64,000 nt of DNA. Source: Gyrodactylus bullatarudis. Its lineage: Eukaryota > Platyhelminthes > Monogenea > Gyrodactylidea > Gyrodactylidae. The notes beneath the pieces are model-generated. The model saw only the letters and a list, made by a program, of their open reading frames with translations. It was not told the origin of the DNA and did not search any database. Position 1 is the stretch's first letter, and the number at the start of each line of letters is the position of its first letter. This document shows, one piece after another, positions 1 to 12,805 of this stretch. A program made the translations under genes and the position numbers. Location of the stretch: positions 372,001-436,000 of the forward strand of contig SSNU01000155.1 in the NCBI GenBank assembly GCA_012064415.1. Direction: 5' to 3'.

Positions 1-3000
1 GTTTTCTACATGATTTTCGTAACTCCTTCAGGTTATTAGGTGCAACATTGACTTCATCAAGTGAAGTATCCTCATCAGATGCACCAGTATCAACTGCATC
101 CCTGAAATCTTCGACATTTATGTATTCGGTACTCTTGAAGAGATTTTCAATTAGCTTTTTCATCGTTTCTTGATTATCCTTCCATTCTTTGCGAATATTC
201 TCATACTTTTGGCAACTGAGGAATATAATTTCCCTTCGTTTCAATCTTTGGATTAGTCGTAGCAGTTGATTCTCCAAACGTTTCATTTGATCTTTGATAA
301 GACGATTCTTTTTGTTCTCCCCTGTAGCTTCGATTTGCTCAGAAATATTTTTTAGAGTTTCAACTTTGGAGATTGATGCGTTCTCGAGGAACTCTTGAAT
401 ATTTGAAATAGCATCGGAGAGTAAGAGGCCCTCTAGAAAAGTAGAAAAAAGGATAAAAAGGGGAGAGGAGTGTCTCTAATCTACTATCCAACCAAATAGA
501 GTGTGATTATGCGAAGGTCTTCTAATGACCAGATAAGATCTACAGGGGAAAATATTGGATAGATTATCTAAGCAATCTACCAGTCTAATCAAACTTACGA
601 GATATTAAATCTATTTAATCAAAGAATTAATATAATTATACAAGAAAGGTATTTTATATATCATGCGATTGTAAGATTACTTACTTTTTCTGATTTTTTT
701 TCTTCATAAATTCAAATCTTCTTGATATATTAAATGATCTAAATTATTTTTCATTATCTCTGATGAGATGATAAAATTGATATGCAGATTATGTTAGAAA
801 CTACATTTTTCATCATTATATTATTTTTCTCATTTTGTTTAAATCTACGTATTAGCTCAAAATAATAATCCCTAAACATGAATGGGTTTATGACATGGTG
901 TTTACTCATTGTTTCTTTATCCAAGTTATTCCAGTCGATATCAAAGTCATCTTGGTCCTCGTCTGTTTTAGAGACAGCTTCATTAACTTGGCTGAGTTTC
1001 CTCTTGGCCTTGGTCAATGTTGAAAAGGTGGTGCTAATCCAAATTCGATTGAATTTGGCAAGATTCTTCTCAGAGTTCATCAACCATTTTCCCATCTCAT
1101 CAGCATTCTTGACAGCAGATTCATTTTTCTCTTTGATCTTCTCTAGTTTCCCTAGATTCTCCTTGATGAGGATTTTGATCTTGTCAATTTCCACGCCAAG
1201 CTGGCCATACTCCAGATTGATCTTGTGATTCTTTTTCTTCTCAGCATTATCTGATAGCAGATCAGTCAGGACTTTGGTGCATCCCTCTCCGAGAATCTAG
1301 TTGGGAAAGATAAGGATGAAAGTTCATCAATCACCTAACTCTGAATAAAACACTAACATTCCACCGATTTTTAAGATCCATAATGCGATCTAGTTTCACT
1401 CTTAACTTGTTGAGTTGATTTTCCACATCAGTGGAAGAAGATTCCGGGTTCAGTTCCTCCTCTGCAATCAGGTTTTTTGTCAAGGCAAGAGTAGACTTTT
1501 TCAGGATTTCCAATTCCCCATGGTAATTATTCCAGTTTGTGGAAATTTTCGACAGTCTGATCTCTTCAAGAACGATACTCTCTGAAGCTTTATTCCAGTT
1601 TGAAATGAGTTCAGCATTTCTTTCCTAAATGAAAAAGAAATTTACATCAAGTCCGAAGTTCGGACTCCGAACCTTAGAATCCAACTCTTCACCAGTTCTA
1701 ATTTATTGTGAAAAGTTCACCCAAAATCAATAAGCTCTTACCACAATTTTTGAATCCTGGGTAAATAGAGAGAGTTACCAATGTTACTTTGATAAAAAAG
1801 TTTTAGGGAACAATTATTCCAGAATTTCAAAACTAACTTTGAATTCGGGAAAGGCGAACAAATCAGCAAGCGTTTGCTTTATATCACTAAACTTTGCTTC
1901 CATTTTATTCCTATGCTCAGTGATCATTGCTTTATTTGAGGCTAGAACTGCATTAAAGTCTTCGAGCGTTTCAACCTTCTGCAATAGTTCGTCTCTCTGG
2001 GCTATTTGAGCAGATGTTTTCTCAATATATTCAGTTAACTCAGGAAGGGTCTTTGAGTATTTCACAACTTTAATTTTGAATGTCTCCATTTGATCAATTT
2101 GTTCAATGACTACAGACTCCAGGGCCTTCTCTCTATTCTCAAGAGTCTCAATAGTTGCTACCAGCTCTTTTATTTCCTTGGAGTGCTGGGAAGGATCTTT
2201 CATGTCGGATTTTGTGATAATCTTAAGATTTGTCTTGAGTTGGTCAATCTGCTTTTTGAGACCTTTCAACTTTATACTGTCATGTTTGTTGGTGTTGATC
2301 TTTTGGTCCATAGCAGTGATGAGAGAGGATAACTGGAACGTATCATCATTCTCTTGGATAGTATTTTTAACTGTTGTAAAGATATGATCATTGAAAATCT
2401 CTTCTTTTGACTCGAGTGCCATGTTGACCTCGGATATTTTTGAATAGAAATTTGTCCACGTAGTATCAGCCTCTTCCAGTTTATTTAGGCGTTCGTTGAG
2501 TAATCTTTTATTCTCCAAAATTTCCTTTTCTAGTTTTTCGATGGTTTGGTTTATTTCAAATTGTCTTTGCTTCGATGATCGAGCCTTGATTTTTTCCGCA
2601 GTTTCCTTCAAATGAATCAAATCATTTTCAGAATCAGCTAGGGCTTTAATTTGTGCTTGACAAGCATTAAATTGTGTCTTTGAAGCAACATGTCCAGCAG
2701 CCATGACACTTTCTACAGAGCCAGAGAGAGCTGCAGAAAACCCAGCTGCTAGTTGTACAGTAGACCATTCTGGTGATTTGGTATCGATTCCGAATTCATT
2801 TAATTTTTCAACATTACCATCATTGATAACGGAAGAAAATGCTCCAAGGGTAATTGAACTAGAATTTCCACTAACAATGTGTTTTGCTCCGGCTAGCAAA
2901 TGACTAAGCTTGTTCTTGGTATCCTCAAATTCTTCATAGGCGACTGCAGTATTTCTCAGTTCAGCAATACTTGATTCAGCCAATTTTTCTACTTCAGCCC

Positions 3001-6000
3001 AATCAGCTTTCAAGTCTGTATTTTCAGGCTTAGTAAACTCGACCAATTCAGCTTGTACGCCACCTTGAGATAAAAGAGCATTCAGGCTGGCCTCTCTTTC
3101 TTCAGCCATTCTTGCGACCATGGCTTCTCGATCAGCTAATAATTTCTTTATAGAATCAATATCAGTTGGCAGGGTCTCAAAGTCGTTTTCCACTGTTTGT
3201 TCGATAACCATTTTCAGTTTCTTTGCCTTGGCTTTTTCAATGGCTGTTCGGGCCATATATTCTATTGATTCGACATACCTTGTTGCTACATAAAAATAGG
3301 TTTAAGGAAAAATCCTTTTAAGGTGCTATACATTTTTTACCTTTATCGAAGAAATCTTCAAATTCTAATTTGAAAGACATCATTTTCTCAATCACTTCGT
3401 CCAGAGCTTGTTTCTTCTTAGCTAGAACTACCGAGTCCATACCACCTTCGAGAGACAACTCCTTGAAGAGATCCTTCAAATGCTCAGCCAAGGAATAGTG
3501 TGATGCTGATGTCCCCATTAATTTTTCCAGATTATTAAGATTTTCCCGACTGGATGGAGCCTGTTTCAATGCCTCTTCATCGGATAAACTTTTCGGATCT
3601 CTATTTAAATCCTCGGTCAAGAGAAATAGATCATTGATCCATGTTGACAGTTCATTCAAACTAGAGAAATTCATGTTAGAAAATGACATACCCCTTGTCG
3701 AATTCAAGCCATTTTCCTGGTAAATTACTCAGTTTTAAAGCAATCAAAGTTGCTTTCTCTTCAACATGTCTCGAACTCTCTTTCAGACTATTCAAGTCCT
3801 CTTTCATAGCCTGAAAGTCATCGGCATTTTCATCTTCTTCCTTGAGCAAATCTTCCATTTCTTTCATCAGAGTCTTTATTTCAGTACTGTACGTTCCATG
3901 CTTAAAGTAATTCTGGAAAAGATACGAATAAGATAGCCAAGACTAACCTCATGATCGTGGAGGATATTCGACAAATCCCGTCCATTTTCGATGGATCGCT
4001 CTTCGTCAATGAGAAGATTTTGGGCTCCTTCAAGTTTTAACTTTATCTCTGTTTCCAGCTGACTCAACTTCATTTGCTTATAGTAGGATTTTTGTACTGG
4101 TAATATTTTCTGAAATATATTTATAAAATTATAGTAAAATGATGCCAGTTGAATAGATTCGTTACTTCGTATTTTGTTTTGAGTTCACTCAAAGATTCGA
4201 GGGTCTTTTGATATTCTCCAATTTCTGAATAGTTTTCGGTAGCCAAAATCTCTGATTCCTTGTGTCTTATTTGAGATTCATTGATTTTTGCACGTAAGCT
4301 TTTGGTGCAATTTTCAACGTCATCGATAATGGCTGTGACATCCTTTGAGTCGTTGAAAAAGAACTCTTCATGCTCACCAATGAGTTCTTTGAGCCTTTCA
4401 AATTTGTATGATAACTGAATTGAGCCTGTTGTGTTGATTGTGTCAATTTCATCTTCCAAGAGGCGGTTCGAGAGAATTATCCAATCTTGGAGTTTATCAT
4501 AGGCCTGCTTGCTGTACAACTCCAAGTTCTTTTTACGCTTGAGCTCTTCCTCTTTCTTTTTGATGGCCTCTCTCATCATCTGAGATTGAAATTGAAGTTT
4601 TATTCTTTTTATTTTAAATAAAAAAGAGCGTGCATACCTATCTATCATCATTTCCTACTGTTTATTAATTAATTCTTAATGGAAAAAACAGAGTGGATTC
4701 CTTTGTTCTACTGTAATAATAATTATGAAAACATCATATTTTGTATTGATATTTTCAAAATATCTTCTTTCTAAAGATTAATGAGAAAGGATTTTTAAAA
4801 ACCTATGACCGCATATATAGGGAAATAATCACCTTGCACTTTTCTCTGGCCTGACTAATGGCTAATTCCAACTGTGAAGTGTCCACATTTTTCAGGTTCA
4901 TTGACTTCAGTTCTTGTAGTTTCAACTCGGCCGCTTTGAGAGCTTCCTCATGTTCATCAATGTTATGAAAATGCATCTAAATGAAAAGTCAAATGAGATT
5001 ATTCACCTGAAGTTTGAGGATCGCTTCATCCGAGCTAAGTCCAGTTATATTCAGGCCAGGAATAGAGATTGAATCCAAGTCATCAAGAAATTCCCCAGTT
5101 GTTTCACTATCTACAAAGAAATCATTAAATTGGGCTAGTTGTAGGCCCAATTCAATTGCCCTTTTCGAGACCTGTTCAACTTCATTGATACGATCCACAA
5201 CAAGACTATTCGCTAAACGATCCAAAATTTCACCTGCCTTTTTAGCTTTTTCCATTAGAGCTTTTGCTTCATCCATATCAGCTTCGCCATTGAGAGCTGC
5301 CTCCATCATTTCATTGGCTATTTTCATGAGATACTAAACTTTTGATTAACAAAGGGGGATTATGCATACTTCGTATTCCTTCTGAGCTTTTTCTAGCAAA
5401 TCTCTTCTTGCTTGTTCAAGGCGAGTTTTGTAGTCTTCAGTTATGGCCATAGCATCTTCAGCTGATGATGTTTGGGGAAGAATAAAATCAGTATTTAGAA
5501 TGGCTTCTGTAGAGGCAAACATCTCCTCGAGATTCCTCATTGTGACACTATGCTTATACCTCAATTGATCTGCCTTGTCCATGTTCATTCCGCGCACAAC
5601 CTGAAATACATAAAATAATATTCCACGCTTACATCATCGCCAATTTGATTGAACATTTTGTTTATTTTCTCAAGTTCCCCGTTCAACTGATTGGCATTTG
5701 ACTCGTCAAAATATCGAAAAAGTTCATTTCCAATATTCCGAAGGCTATCTAGTTGTTCTCGGTATTCCTCCAGCTGTTGGAAGATTTTATTTCTTTCTTC
5801 TGGTGTCAAGTTAGGGTCCTTGAGCTTTTCCATAGCCTCATTGATCCATTGGTTAATGTTATCAAATTTATTCTGATAACTTTGATATTGTTCAACAATC
5901 GCTTGAGTTTTAGCTTCAAAATCTTCCATTTCTAACCAGAGATCAGTCCAGCGGACCTTAATGGAATCAAGGAAAAGTTGGCATTCTCTGCGTTCTGTTT

Positions 6001-8537
6001 CTGTCATGTCTAGAATAGCAGTGTTGCCACCACCAAAGTTGATTGTTGAAAAGTTTTTGTCGTCCTCCTGTCGATCTGGGAGATTAACATCAAGTTCTTC
6101 AGCAACAGCGACACTATCCAGGGTGTACGCGAGTTCTGTGAGAATTTCTATTTTCATTTTCATTCCTTGCGGAAGTTGGGATTTTTCAACAAATTCCTGG
6201 AATTTTAGAATTAAAAATGATTGCTTAGTTACCTGATATTTGTTTACTCTGCCGATGATTTCATCAATATTTCTGGCGTTTGGTTCTGTTTGCCATTCGG
6301 ACAAATTTCTACGATAATCGACTATTTCACTGGCTAATATCCAGCGATATTTGAGCCTTTTCAGCCTTCTAGATAACATTGCTTCGTCAACTTTGAGTTT
6401 ATTCAGACGTTTGTCGATTTGTTCGATTATATTGGGAGGAATTAGTACCTTATCTTCAGGCAATTTTTCACATTTCTCCAACTCCTTGTTTAGGTGATGA
6501 AGTTTCTCAAACCAAATTACAATTTCCTCATACTTATTGAAATGATCCTATTGGATAAAAAGTGGTTCATGATGAATTCAAATTACTTCTAGTTGAATGG
6601 CGAATTCTTCTATCTTCTCTTGTCGATATGTGGCAGGCTCTGAGTTAGATGAGATTGTGTTAACTGCCAATGCCAGGTCAATACCTGAAATTATCAACTT
6701 TTCCGCATTTGACAGCCAATCTCCAATTTGGCTCCACTCTCCGGGCAAACTTTTATCCAATTTCCATCTCCACTCATTCAAAGCAGGCTTAACACGATTC
6801 CATTCAGCAACAACTAACTCCAATTCCTCTGGTCTAATACCAAGGAGACCGCCTTGCTTTCTTTTCTCATCTAAATCTATCAGGTATGCTGTAAGACATT
6901 CATGTTCCGATTCAGCTTGGAAGAATTGCTAAAGCTTAATAATTTGATTCATTTCTCACGTCAAATTCAATGAATATTCCTGTCTCTCCAACAGGCTCAT
7001 GGCGTACACGCGATATCAACTGCTTGATATTGACAAACATGTCATATTCCTTGTCAACTTCCAGGCGAATAGAATTGGTCTGGGATAAAGTAAAAGTGTA
7101 ATACTTCAACTTTTGTATTAATCTGTTGACACTTACAGGTTCCCTCTGCATAATCTTTATTTGTCTAGGCTCCTGGATCTCCTCCTTCGTGGAGACTATT
7201 TTAATTCTTGCAATGACCTTGGACTTGGTAAGACCACGATTAGCCAACTTGATGCCAGCATAAGTTCTCTGTTTGAATTTTCGATTTTGATCTGAATTAG
7301 AAATCGGATTAATGTTGGCCTGAGTTGAATCTGAGGTGAGTATTAGACTGGGGTCAATTTCAGGATCCGGAGAGACTACTTTGATTCTTTTTCGCTTCTG
7401 AACATCGTTCAAGTCGAAGATTCCCTCATCTTCCTCGTCAGAGTCATAAATCTGGAAAATAGAAATCAGAGAAACCTACAGATTTTGTCCGCTTAGGATT
7501 TGGGTATCGTCTCATAAACTGTATTAAATATATCAAAATTGATATAACATCCATTTCAGGATCTAGGGAAAAAAGGAGTTGAATTATTTTTACTATTCAA
7601 AATGAAAAAATACTCTGCTCATAACTTGGATGTAGGAGAACAACGCCCAAAATATGAGGAAATGCTTTTATTTTTCAAGCAGAAAAGTAATAGAATAATA
7701 AATCAATTCTCTTACAATTCACGTCCAATATCCAAGGTATTCCCAATTTAGATTCAGCCAACTCGAAAGCTTGAGTCAACATGATGAATGGTCTATCTGA
7801 TTCTTGTTCGCCTAATGCAGATTCAAAGGAGGTGTCGTCGACATTACTGGAGACAGATTGACTCCTCAGAAGTAATTTGACTAGGATTCGGAATTGATTC
7901 CCATTCCACCAGACCTCGGGAATCTTGTCAATGTCTAAATGTCTGGAAGAAAGGAAAATGTTCAATGATAAAACTCAACATACAGCTTCTCAATTTCTGA
8001 GAATTTTTTAAGCCATATCAGCAACTTTTCCTGAACACTTTTAATACTTGTATCAAAGGAAGTTCTCTGCTCGGGTTTCCTTATGTAGCACTGTAGAGTT
8101 TAATTAATAAACAAATTTTTTCCAAATTACCTCATAATATGTCAAAATTGACCAGAGGAGATGTACGATCCTTTTGTCATCAGTGAAAAAGTCATCGATA
8201 GGAGTGCTCCTATCCAAATAATCATCGTAGATAATCTTTGGGGAAAGTTATGTGAATAATAAATCTTACAACAGAATTATCCGAGAGATGATTGAAAATT
8301 CGCTGAATAAGAGATATTTCACTATTCTCGTCAAAAAGTTTAGGATTATCGGTTAGCACTTGGAGAACTTTTGAGAGGGTTTTGCCATCGGCCAGATTAC
8401 AAGGAATCTCCCGAATCCAATATTCAGAAGAGAATTTTTTCACAATAGAATTTATCCAATTTGTAAAAGACTTTTTGGTTTCTTTCAAAATAAGAACAAT
8501 AATAAATCTTACTCTCTAAATCAATATCATTCAACAT
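1..8537 (-). CDS. Nesprin/SYNE-like giant spectrin-repeat protein (N-terminal part, 3' end outside window)
   Basis: Family role: outer-nuclear-membrane or cytoskeletal linker that binds F-actin through a CH-domain pair and spans space with spectrin repeats. The start is ATG at 8537-8535 in a 25-nt exon (8537-8513), spliced over a 31-nt intron to exon 8481-8270; together they open CH1 (motif SFTNWINSIV). CH1 continues at 8235-8131. CH2 lies around 7965-7500 (LAESKLGIPWILDVN, then a DVISILIYLIQF-type helix). The first rod exon near 6930-6580 contains WNRVKPALNEWRWKLDKSLP followed by IGDWLSNAEK, closely like the first nesprin repeats. The rest is helical spectrin-like rod, including a 480-codon exon (3256-1814), blocks at 6481-5585, 5327-4989, 4651-4121, 1630-754, and 440-1 running off the edge. 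The KASH domain would be outside. A separate gene in 1-1800 cannot be excluded, because the long exon's frame closes at 1814; GTTAGT inside that frame offers a donor just before. Confidence 0.8.
445..815 (-). other. Longer intron in the nesprin-like gene
   Basis: Between the coding blocks ending near 815 and resuming near 434 on the minus strand there is AT-rich sequence with no supported coding. A CTTTTCTAG acceptor precedes the next exon at about 434. This is roughly ten times longer than most introns of the gene. No repeat or RNA gene was recognised. Confidence 0.4.
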
Positions 8538-8816
8538 CTTGATCCAAAACAATCAGATGCTCAAAATTTATCCTTCATAGTAGCCAATAAGAATCTCTAT
8601 AAAGAGTAACCAATAACAACAAGAAAAAAAATTTCAGCATCTCAACTCTTAACCTAGTTCACAATTGGATGATAATTAAGGGTTTTGATATTCTATGCCA
8701 TGTTAAATAATTTGTCTCTTACTTATTACTTATGATTAATTACGTTGACTTTCTTTTTCTCAGACATTAATTCAGAAAGATATTGAATGAGTAAATTAAT
8801 TCATTGATGAACAGAG

Positions 8817-9104
8817 ATGAAACAGAAGTAAGCTTAAAAACTCAACTCACTATAAAGGCATTCGGAGAAGTATGGAAAACTGAGACAGAGCCCAATGATG
8901 ATACTGAATATTGATGAGGACGAAGAATTACTCAAGGAACAGGAAATGTCTGAACAGACATCCTCATGGCCGATAGAGGACAGAAAAATAGTTACAGTAG
9001 CAATCTTTCCTAAAGTCAAAAAGGAAGTTGAAGAAGATCCATCCGAAAGCTTAACCGAAATGGAAAATAACAATAATCGCTTGAGAAAAGAACTTTTACA
9101 GTAA
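8817..9104 (+). CDS. Small acidic hypothetical protein (85 aa, one 30-nt intron)
   Basis: ATG at 8817 begins an 11-nt exon (8817-8827). A GTAAGC..AAAG intron of 30 nt (8828-8857) joins it to 8858-9104, which ends in TAA. The product is about 85 aa, acidic in the middle (DEDEELLKEQE, EVEEDP) with a basic patch and a short terminal helix-like segment. I do not recognise a family. The intron size matches neighbouring genes, which supports reality. It lies 279 bp from the divergent nesprin-like start and ends 26 bp before the POLR1H stop. It could instead be a first exon block of something larger or non-coding. Confidence 0.4.
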
Positions 9105-9130
9105 ATAAGAGTTGATTTTGCATGAGTAAA

Positions 9131-9577
9131 CTAAGTATATTCGACTTCTTTTTTAAAGCATTTTGTACAAGTATAAATAACAGTTTGTCCTTCATCAGCA
9201 CTTCTTGTTTGCATTGTTACATACGTCATTCGATCGTTACCACAATACACACAATCTTTACGAACACTCGGTCCAGATTCGTTAGTGTTATTATCATAAG
9301 ACTTGATCGTATTTTCTTCTTCGAGAACTTTGACAGCTTTTTTGAGCATTTTAGAAAAATAACTCATTTTTTCAGTAGGAACAAATTTTGTGTGCACGTG
9401 TTTATCAGAGTTGAATTCAACAATCATATTTTCGAACCAATCGAGCTTCGTTGATAGATGGCATACCTCACATTCAATAGTATTACTGGTCCGCACAGTA
9501 TTCGGAAGTAAAGATCCACAAGCATAGCAGAAATACCTGTTAGATCTTTCGAGGTTAGCTGGAGCAATCGATGTCAT
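9131..9577 (-). CDS. POLR1H: DNA-directed RNA polymerase I subunit RPA12 (POLR1H/ZNRD1)
   Basis: Single-exon, 148-aa protein. It carries an N-terminal zinc ribbon (C17-x2-C20 and C36-x2-C39) and a C-terminal TFIIS-type ribbon with a CxxC pair (CVYC), the diagnostic RSADEGQT acidic hairpin and a closing C-x2-C (CTKC). In the family the C-terminal ribbon reaches the Pol I active centre and drives RNA cleavage and backtrack recovery; the hairpin acidic pair (D, E) is intact. Size and two-ribbon layout match POLR1H rather than TFIIS or the Pol II and Pol III paralogues, although those share the C-terminal ribbon. The start is the ATG at 9577, upstream of the first ribbon. The 3' end nearly abuts the small plus-strand gene. 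Confidence 0.88.
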   Translation of the reverse strand: MTSIAPANLERSNRYFCYACGSLLPNTVRTSNTIECEVCHLSTKLDWFENMIVEFNSDKHVHTKFVPTEKMSYFSKMLKKAVKVLEEENTIKSYDNNTNESGPSVRKDCVYCGNDRMTYVTMQTRSADEGQTVIYTCTKCFKKEVEYT

Positions 9578-10538
9578 TCAATTTGATGGTAATTAGTTTA
9601 AAGATTAAAACACTCAGTATCGTAACTGTTTCCTTTATAAATTAAAAATTTTAGGAAAAAGAGGAATTTTAATTTTAAAATTTATTATTTTACGATAGAA
9701 ATTTTTTATTTATTTATGTATGATACAAAATTATTGAAAAATAGTATAAAATATTTATAAAATAATTGTTAATTAAATTTATAGAATCTTTAGTAAAATA
9801 TTTATCTTCTTTATTAAAATAGAATAGAATTATATTAAAGTTTAATACATGAAAAGTATTGTACAAGTACATTGTACATAGTAAACTGTTAAATCAGTAT
9901 ATACATTTGGTTTACATAAATTACTTCAAATATCCTAATAAAATAAATAAATCTCATTATAATTTTACATTATTTTTACATTAATTACATTTTATTTGTC
10001 ATATTATTTGCAAGTAACTAACAAATAAATCCACATTTTTAGTTCAACAAAGTTTTATAATTTTTGTTTGTTTCAAATTGTTTGAAAATTCTCCTGTATC
10101 GTTTATTCTTGATTAAATTATATTTTCCAAAGTGTTCAACGTCCCCTATGATCTCCAAAATTCAAGTAGACTTTACAAATTGTAAATTACAATGTAGTGT
10201 CTTCATAGAGTATAATTATGCTGGTACTGTTATTATTTTGGGAAATAATATTAAAAATCAATAAGTTTTACAACTGTGAAAGAACTTGAATTTCTAATCT
10301 TTAGGATATTTTTATCCTTGGCTCGATTAATTGAACATGAAGGAAAACAACATTGAAAAATCAAGTGTTTAATATATTTTTCTAGAATAAATCTTAAACT
10401 GTAAAAAGTTAAAAATTCTATACAAAGCTAATAATAGCTCTTATACATTCGTTAACTGAAAAATAAGAATAAAAACTGTAAAAGTTTTTGAATGGATGTT
10501 TTAATACTGATTTGTCAAAAGATATTTGTGCATGGTTT
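9578..10538. other. AT-rich intergenic, nothing recognised
   Basis: About 960 bp of very AT-rich sequence with many short A/T runs between the POLR1H start and the LicD-family stop. A 66-codon plus-strand frame at 10064-10264 has no family resemblance. No RNA gene or repeat structure was recognised. The part beside 9578 presumably holds the POLR1H promoter. Confidence 0.5.
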
Positions 10539-11630
10539 TCATGATTCAATGACATTTAAACTTTCAGGTAAACAAATTGTTTTGATTGGCACAAAAGTAG
10601 CAGTCTCTGGGTCATAAAACTCGAGAATTTCTTTAATCCAAATGATCTTGTCTTTTTTCTCTCTCTTATTTGGGATTTTTTCAATAATTTTACGATTAAC
10701 AAAGGGATATAAATGCATGAGTTTAGAGCAGGACTGTACAGAATGTCTGCGTCCCGCTTCCAAGATGTGTGAATAACCGCCGTCAGAACACTCGGAAATT
10801 TCTCCATAAGTTTCCTTTATGTAGGCCAAGCTGTTTCTCGGTGCTGGAAGCCAAAATTTACCAAACGGTCGAAGAACAAAGGGCATTATCAACTCTTTTT
10901 TATAGTGAAAATACCTTCCATATGTATAGGGAATTTCCCTGAAATGAGTTGCGTTCACATTGAAGAAGCTCACATCCAAGTATGGCCAATTCCATCCATA
11001 CGAACTTGTATGGAATGTTTCGACATTGTCCAGTTTACCGTAGACTTTCATTTTCTCTGATCCATTGGTGAAATCAATGACTGAGGAGTATTCCTTTAGT
11101 TTCTCCTTAATTCTGGGTACACAGTCAATATTACAGTTGATATCAAAGTCATCATCCCAGGGAATAAGACCCATATGTCGATATGAGCCAAGCACAGTAC
11201 CTCCAGCCATCATAAAACAATCCCCTTTTGGATCCACTTCGCTTGTCACATCAATCCAGATCTGAAGGAGTTTCTCAATTTTCTCATAGTTTGATTTCGT
11301 CATCTGAGGAGTGAAGGGTGCTGACATTTTCGTGATGTCTGTCCCTTCAGGTCGGAATTGCATCTTGGGATTTCTAGTTAATCGGAACATTCCCTTCTTC
11401 TTCATGCGAGTATCATGGTACAGGTCCACGTGAAGATAATCTTTATTTTCACATGAGATGTTCACAGAGGTACTTTGAGATAGAATTCGAGATTTCCCAT
11501 CAAAGGTGAACCTACCAACGGTTTTGTTGAGGACATTTTTATTGTAATACAAAAGCAAGACTAGAGTGGTTACTATGATGATGAAAAGGGTCAATTTGAA
11601 TTTGGTCTTGATTGTAGTAAAATTAATCAT
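10539..11630 (-). CDS. LicD-family type II membrane protein (fukutin-related nucleotidyl/phospho-sugar transferase fold)
   Basis: Intronless, 363 aa. One hydrophobic segment at about residues 11-29 after a short cytoplasmic tail predicts a type II Golgi or ER membrane protein. The LicD core has GGTVLGSYRHMG followed by PWDDDFDI (residues 157-164), the acidic metal-binding signature shared by bacterial LicD, fungal MNN4 and animal fukutin/FKRP. Many invertebrates have LicD proteins of this length whose acceptor is unknown, so I do not call it fukutin. Several N-x-S/T sites lie in the lumenal part. The start is the ATG at 11630, immediately before the membrane anchor. Confidence 0.75.
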   Translation of the reverse strand: MINFTTIKTKFKLTLFIIIVTTLVLLLYYNKNVLNKTVGRFTFDGKSRILSQSTSVNISCENKDYLHVDLYHDTRMKKKGMFRLTRNPKMQFRPEGTDITKMSAPFTPQMTKSNYEKIEKLLQIWIDVTSEVDPKGDCFMMAGGTVLGSYRHMGLIPWDDDFDINCNIDCVPRIKEKLKEYSSVIDFTNGSEKMKVYGKLDNVETFHTSSYGWNWPYLDVSFFNVNATHFREIPYTYGRYFHYKKELIMPFVLRPFGKFWLPAPRNSLAYIKETYGEISECSDGGYSHILEAGRRHSVQSCSKLMHLYPFVNRKIIEKIPNKREKKDKIIWIKEILEFYDPETATFVPIKTICLPESLNVIES

Positions 11631-12805
11631 TTTTCCACCAAGGTACAGGTAGTTTACTATGATTCTCTCTTTCTCTGTAGTGAAAACAGGTTCAGTCTGG
11701 AAATGAAATTCAATTTTTTTATTATCTAGCTAGAGTGTTGTTTCTGCATTCAATTTTTGACAATGTAATTCCAAAAATGTGTTGTCCTTTACTCTTTTAT
11801 GCTCCTAAAAAAATTTATAAATTATTAATTTGCTATACAATTTTAATTTTATTGACATTTTTCTATTGACCAATAGGAATATTTCCTGATTTCTCAACAA
11901 CCAAGAAATAAATGATCTTCACTCATTTCAACTGTTTAGCTTTGAAAATAACCAAAATATATTTTCAGCCAGGTATCTCTTATAAGAGAGCTAGTTTTAC
12001 AGCAATCAATACCTCAATATCTCACATGATGGTATGCAACACTTTTACATTTGGAGTTGAACATTTTCGAATTCTCTTATCGTCCAAACATGAAGTTTAT
12101 CCACAGGACTTGTAGCACTGCATCCAATTAAATCTGCTTTTCTCCTAGATTCAAGGATGAAAAGAACTCCACAATAAGACTGAATAGGCATCAGGAGACT
12201 TGTAATTATTCTGAGATTGAAATAAATTACAATTTCTGGATTGCTACATACGTAGCAAGTGTTATGTGTGTAGACTCGCTCCAATATTGAGTGGAAAGTT
12301 GTTCGATTCACCATGAACATGTTGTTATATGAATGATTTGGTTAATGCATAGAAATTTATCAGATACGGATTAGCAAACCATTCTCAACTTGAAAATCTC
12401 AAGATGCATTCCAAACGGCGTTGCCGTTCTTTGAATAGTATAAATCAAGAATTGTTTATTTTCTAAATTTTACGATTAACTTTTGCTCATGAGTATAGAT
12501 TCTTTTAGTGATAACTTTTTGAAGAAAAATAGGATCCGTACCTGCGAAAGTTCACCAGTAAAATATTTAGTTTTATTTGAACGATAATATTGCCCAACTT
12601 CATCAAGAATATTTTCGTTGGGATCTAAACTCATGAGGAAGGTTTAGAGAAAACAAGCGTATATTATAGTGATAAACGTTATATTTCGCCCCGGTAACGT
12701 TTATATACTTTTACAATGCAAATATTTTGAGGCCTTCCATTGGTCCATCTATTAATTTTGTTTCAGCTTTGAATTGTGTGGGGGGGGGGTTCGGTAGGAA
12801 CACTC
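11631..12805. other. Intergenic; short hairpin and a G-run, no gene supported
   Basis: About 1.2 kb between the LicD gene and a transposon. A 91-codon minus frame (12045-12320) shows no family match. Near the right end a perfect 10-bp inverted repeat (ATAAACGTTA at 12672-12681, TAACGTTTAT at 12695-12704) can form a hairpin with a 13-nt loop, and a run of G's sits at about 12780-12789. Confidence 0.45.

Noticed and set aside
878..1228. Long plus-strand frame opposite the nesprin-like rod
   Set aside because: Shadow of the minus-strand helical coding sequence; no domain, and the opposite strand gives spectrin-like heptads.
12045..12320. 91-codon minus-strand frame
   Set aside because: No family resemblance, no splice support, AT-rich intergenic context.
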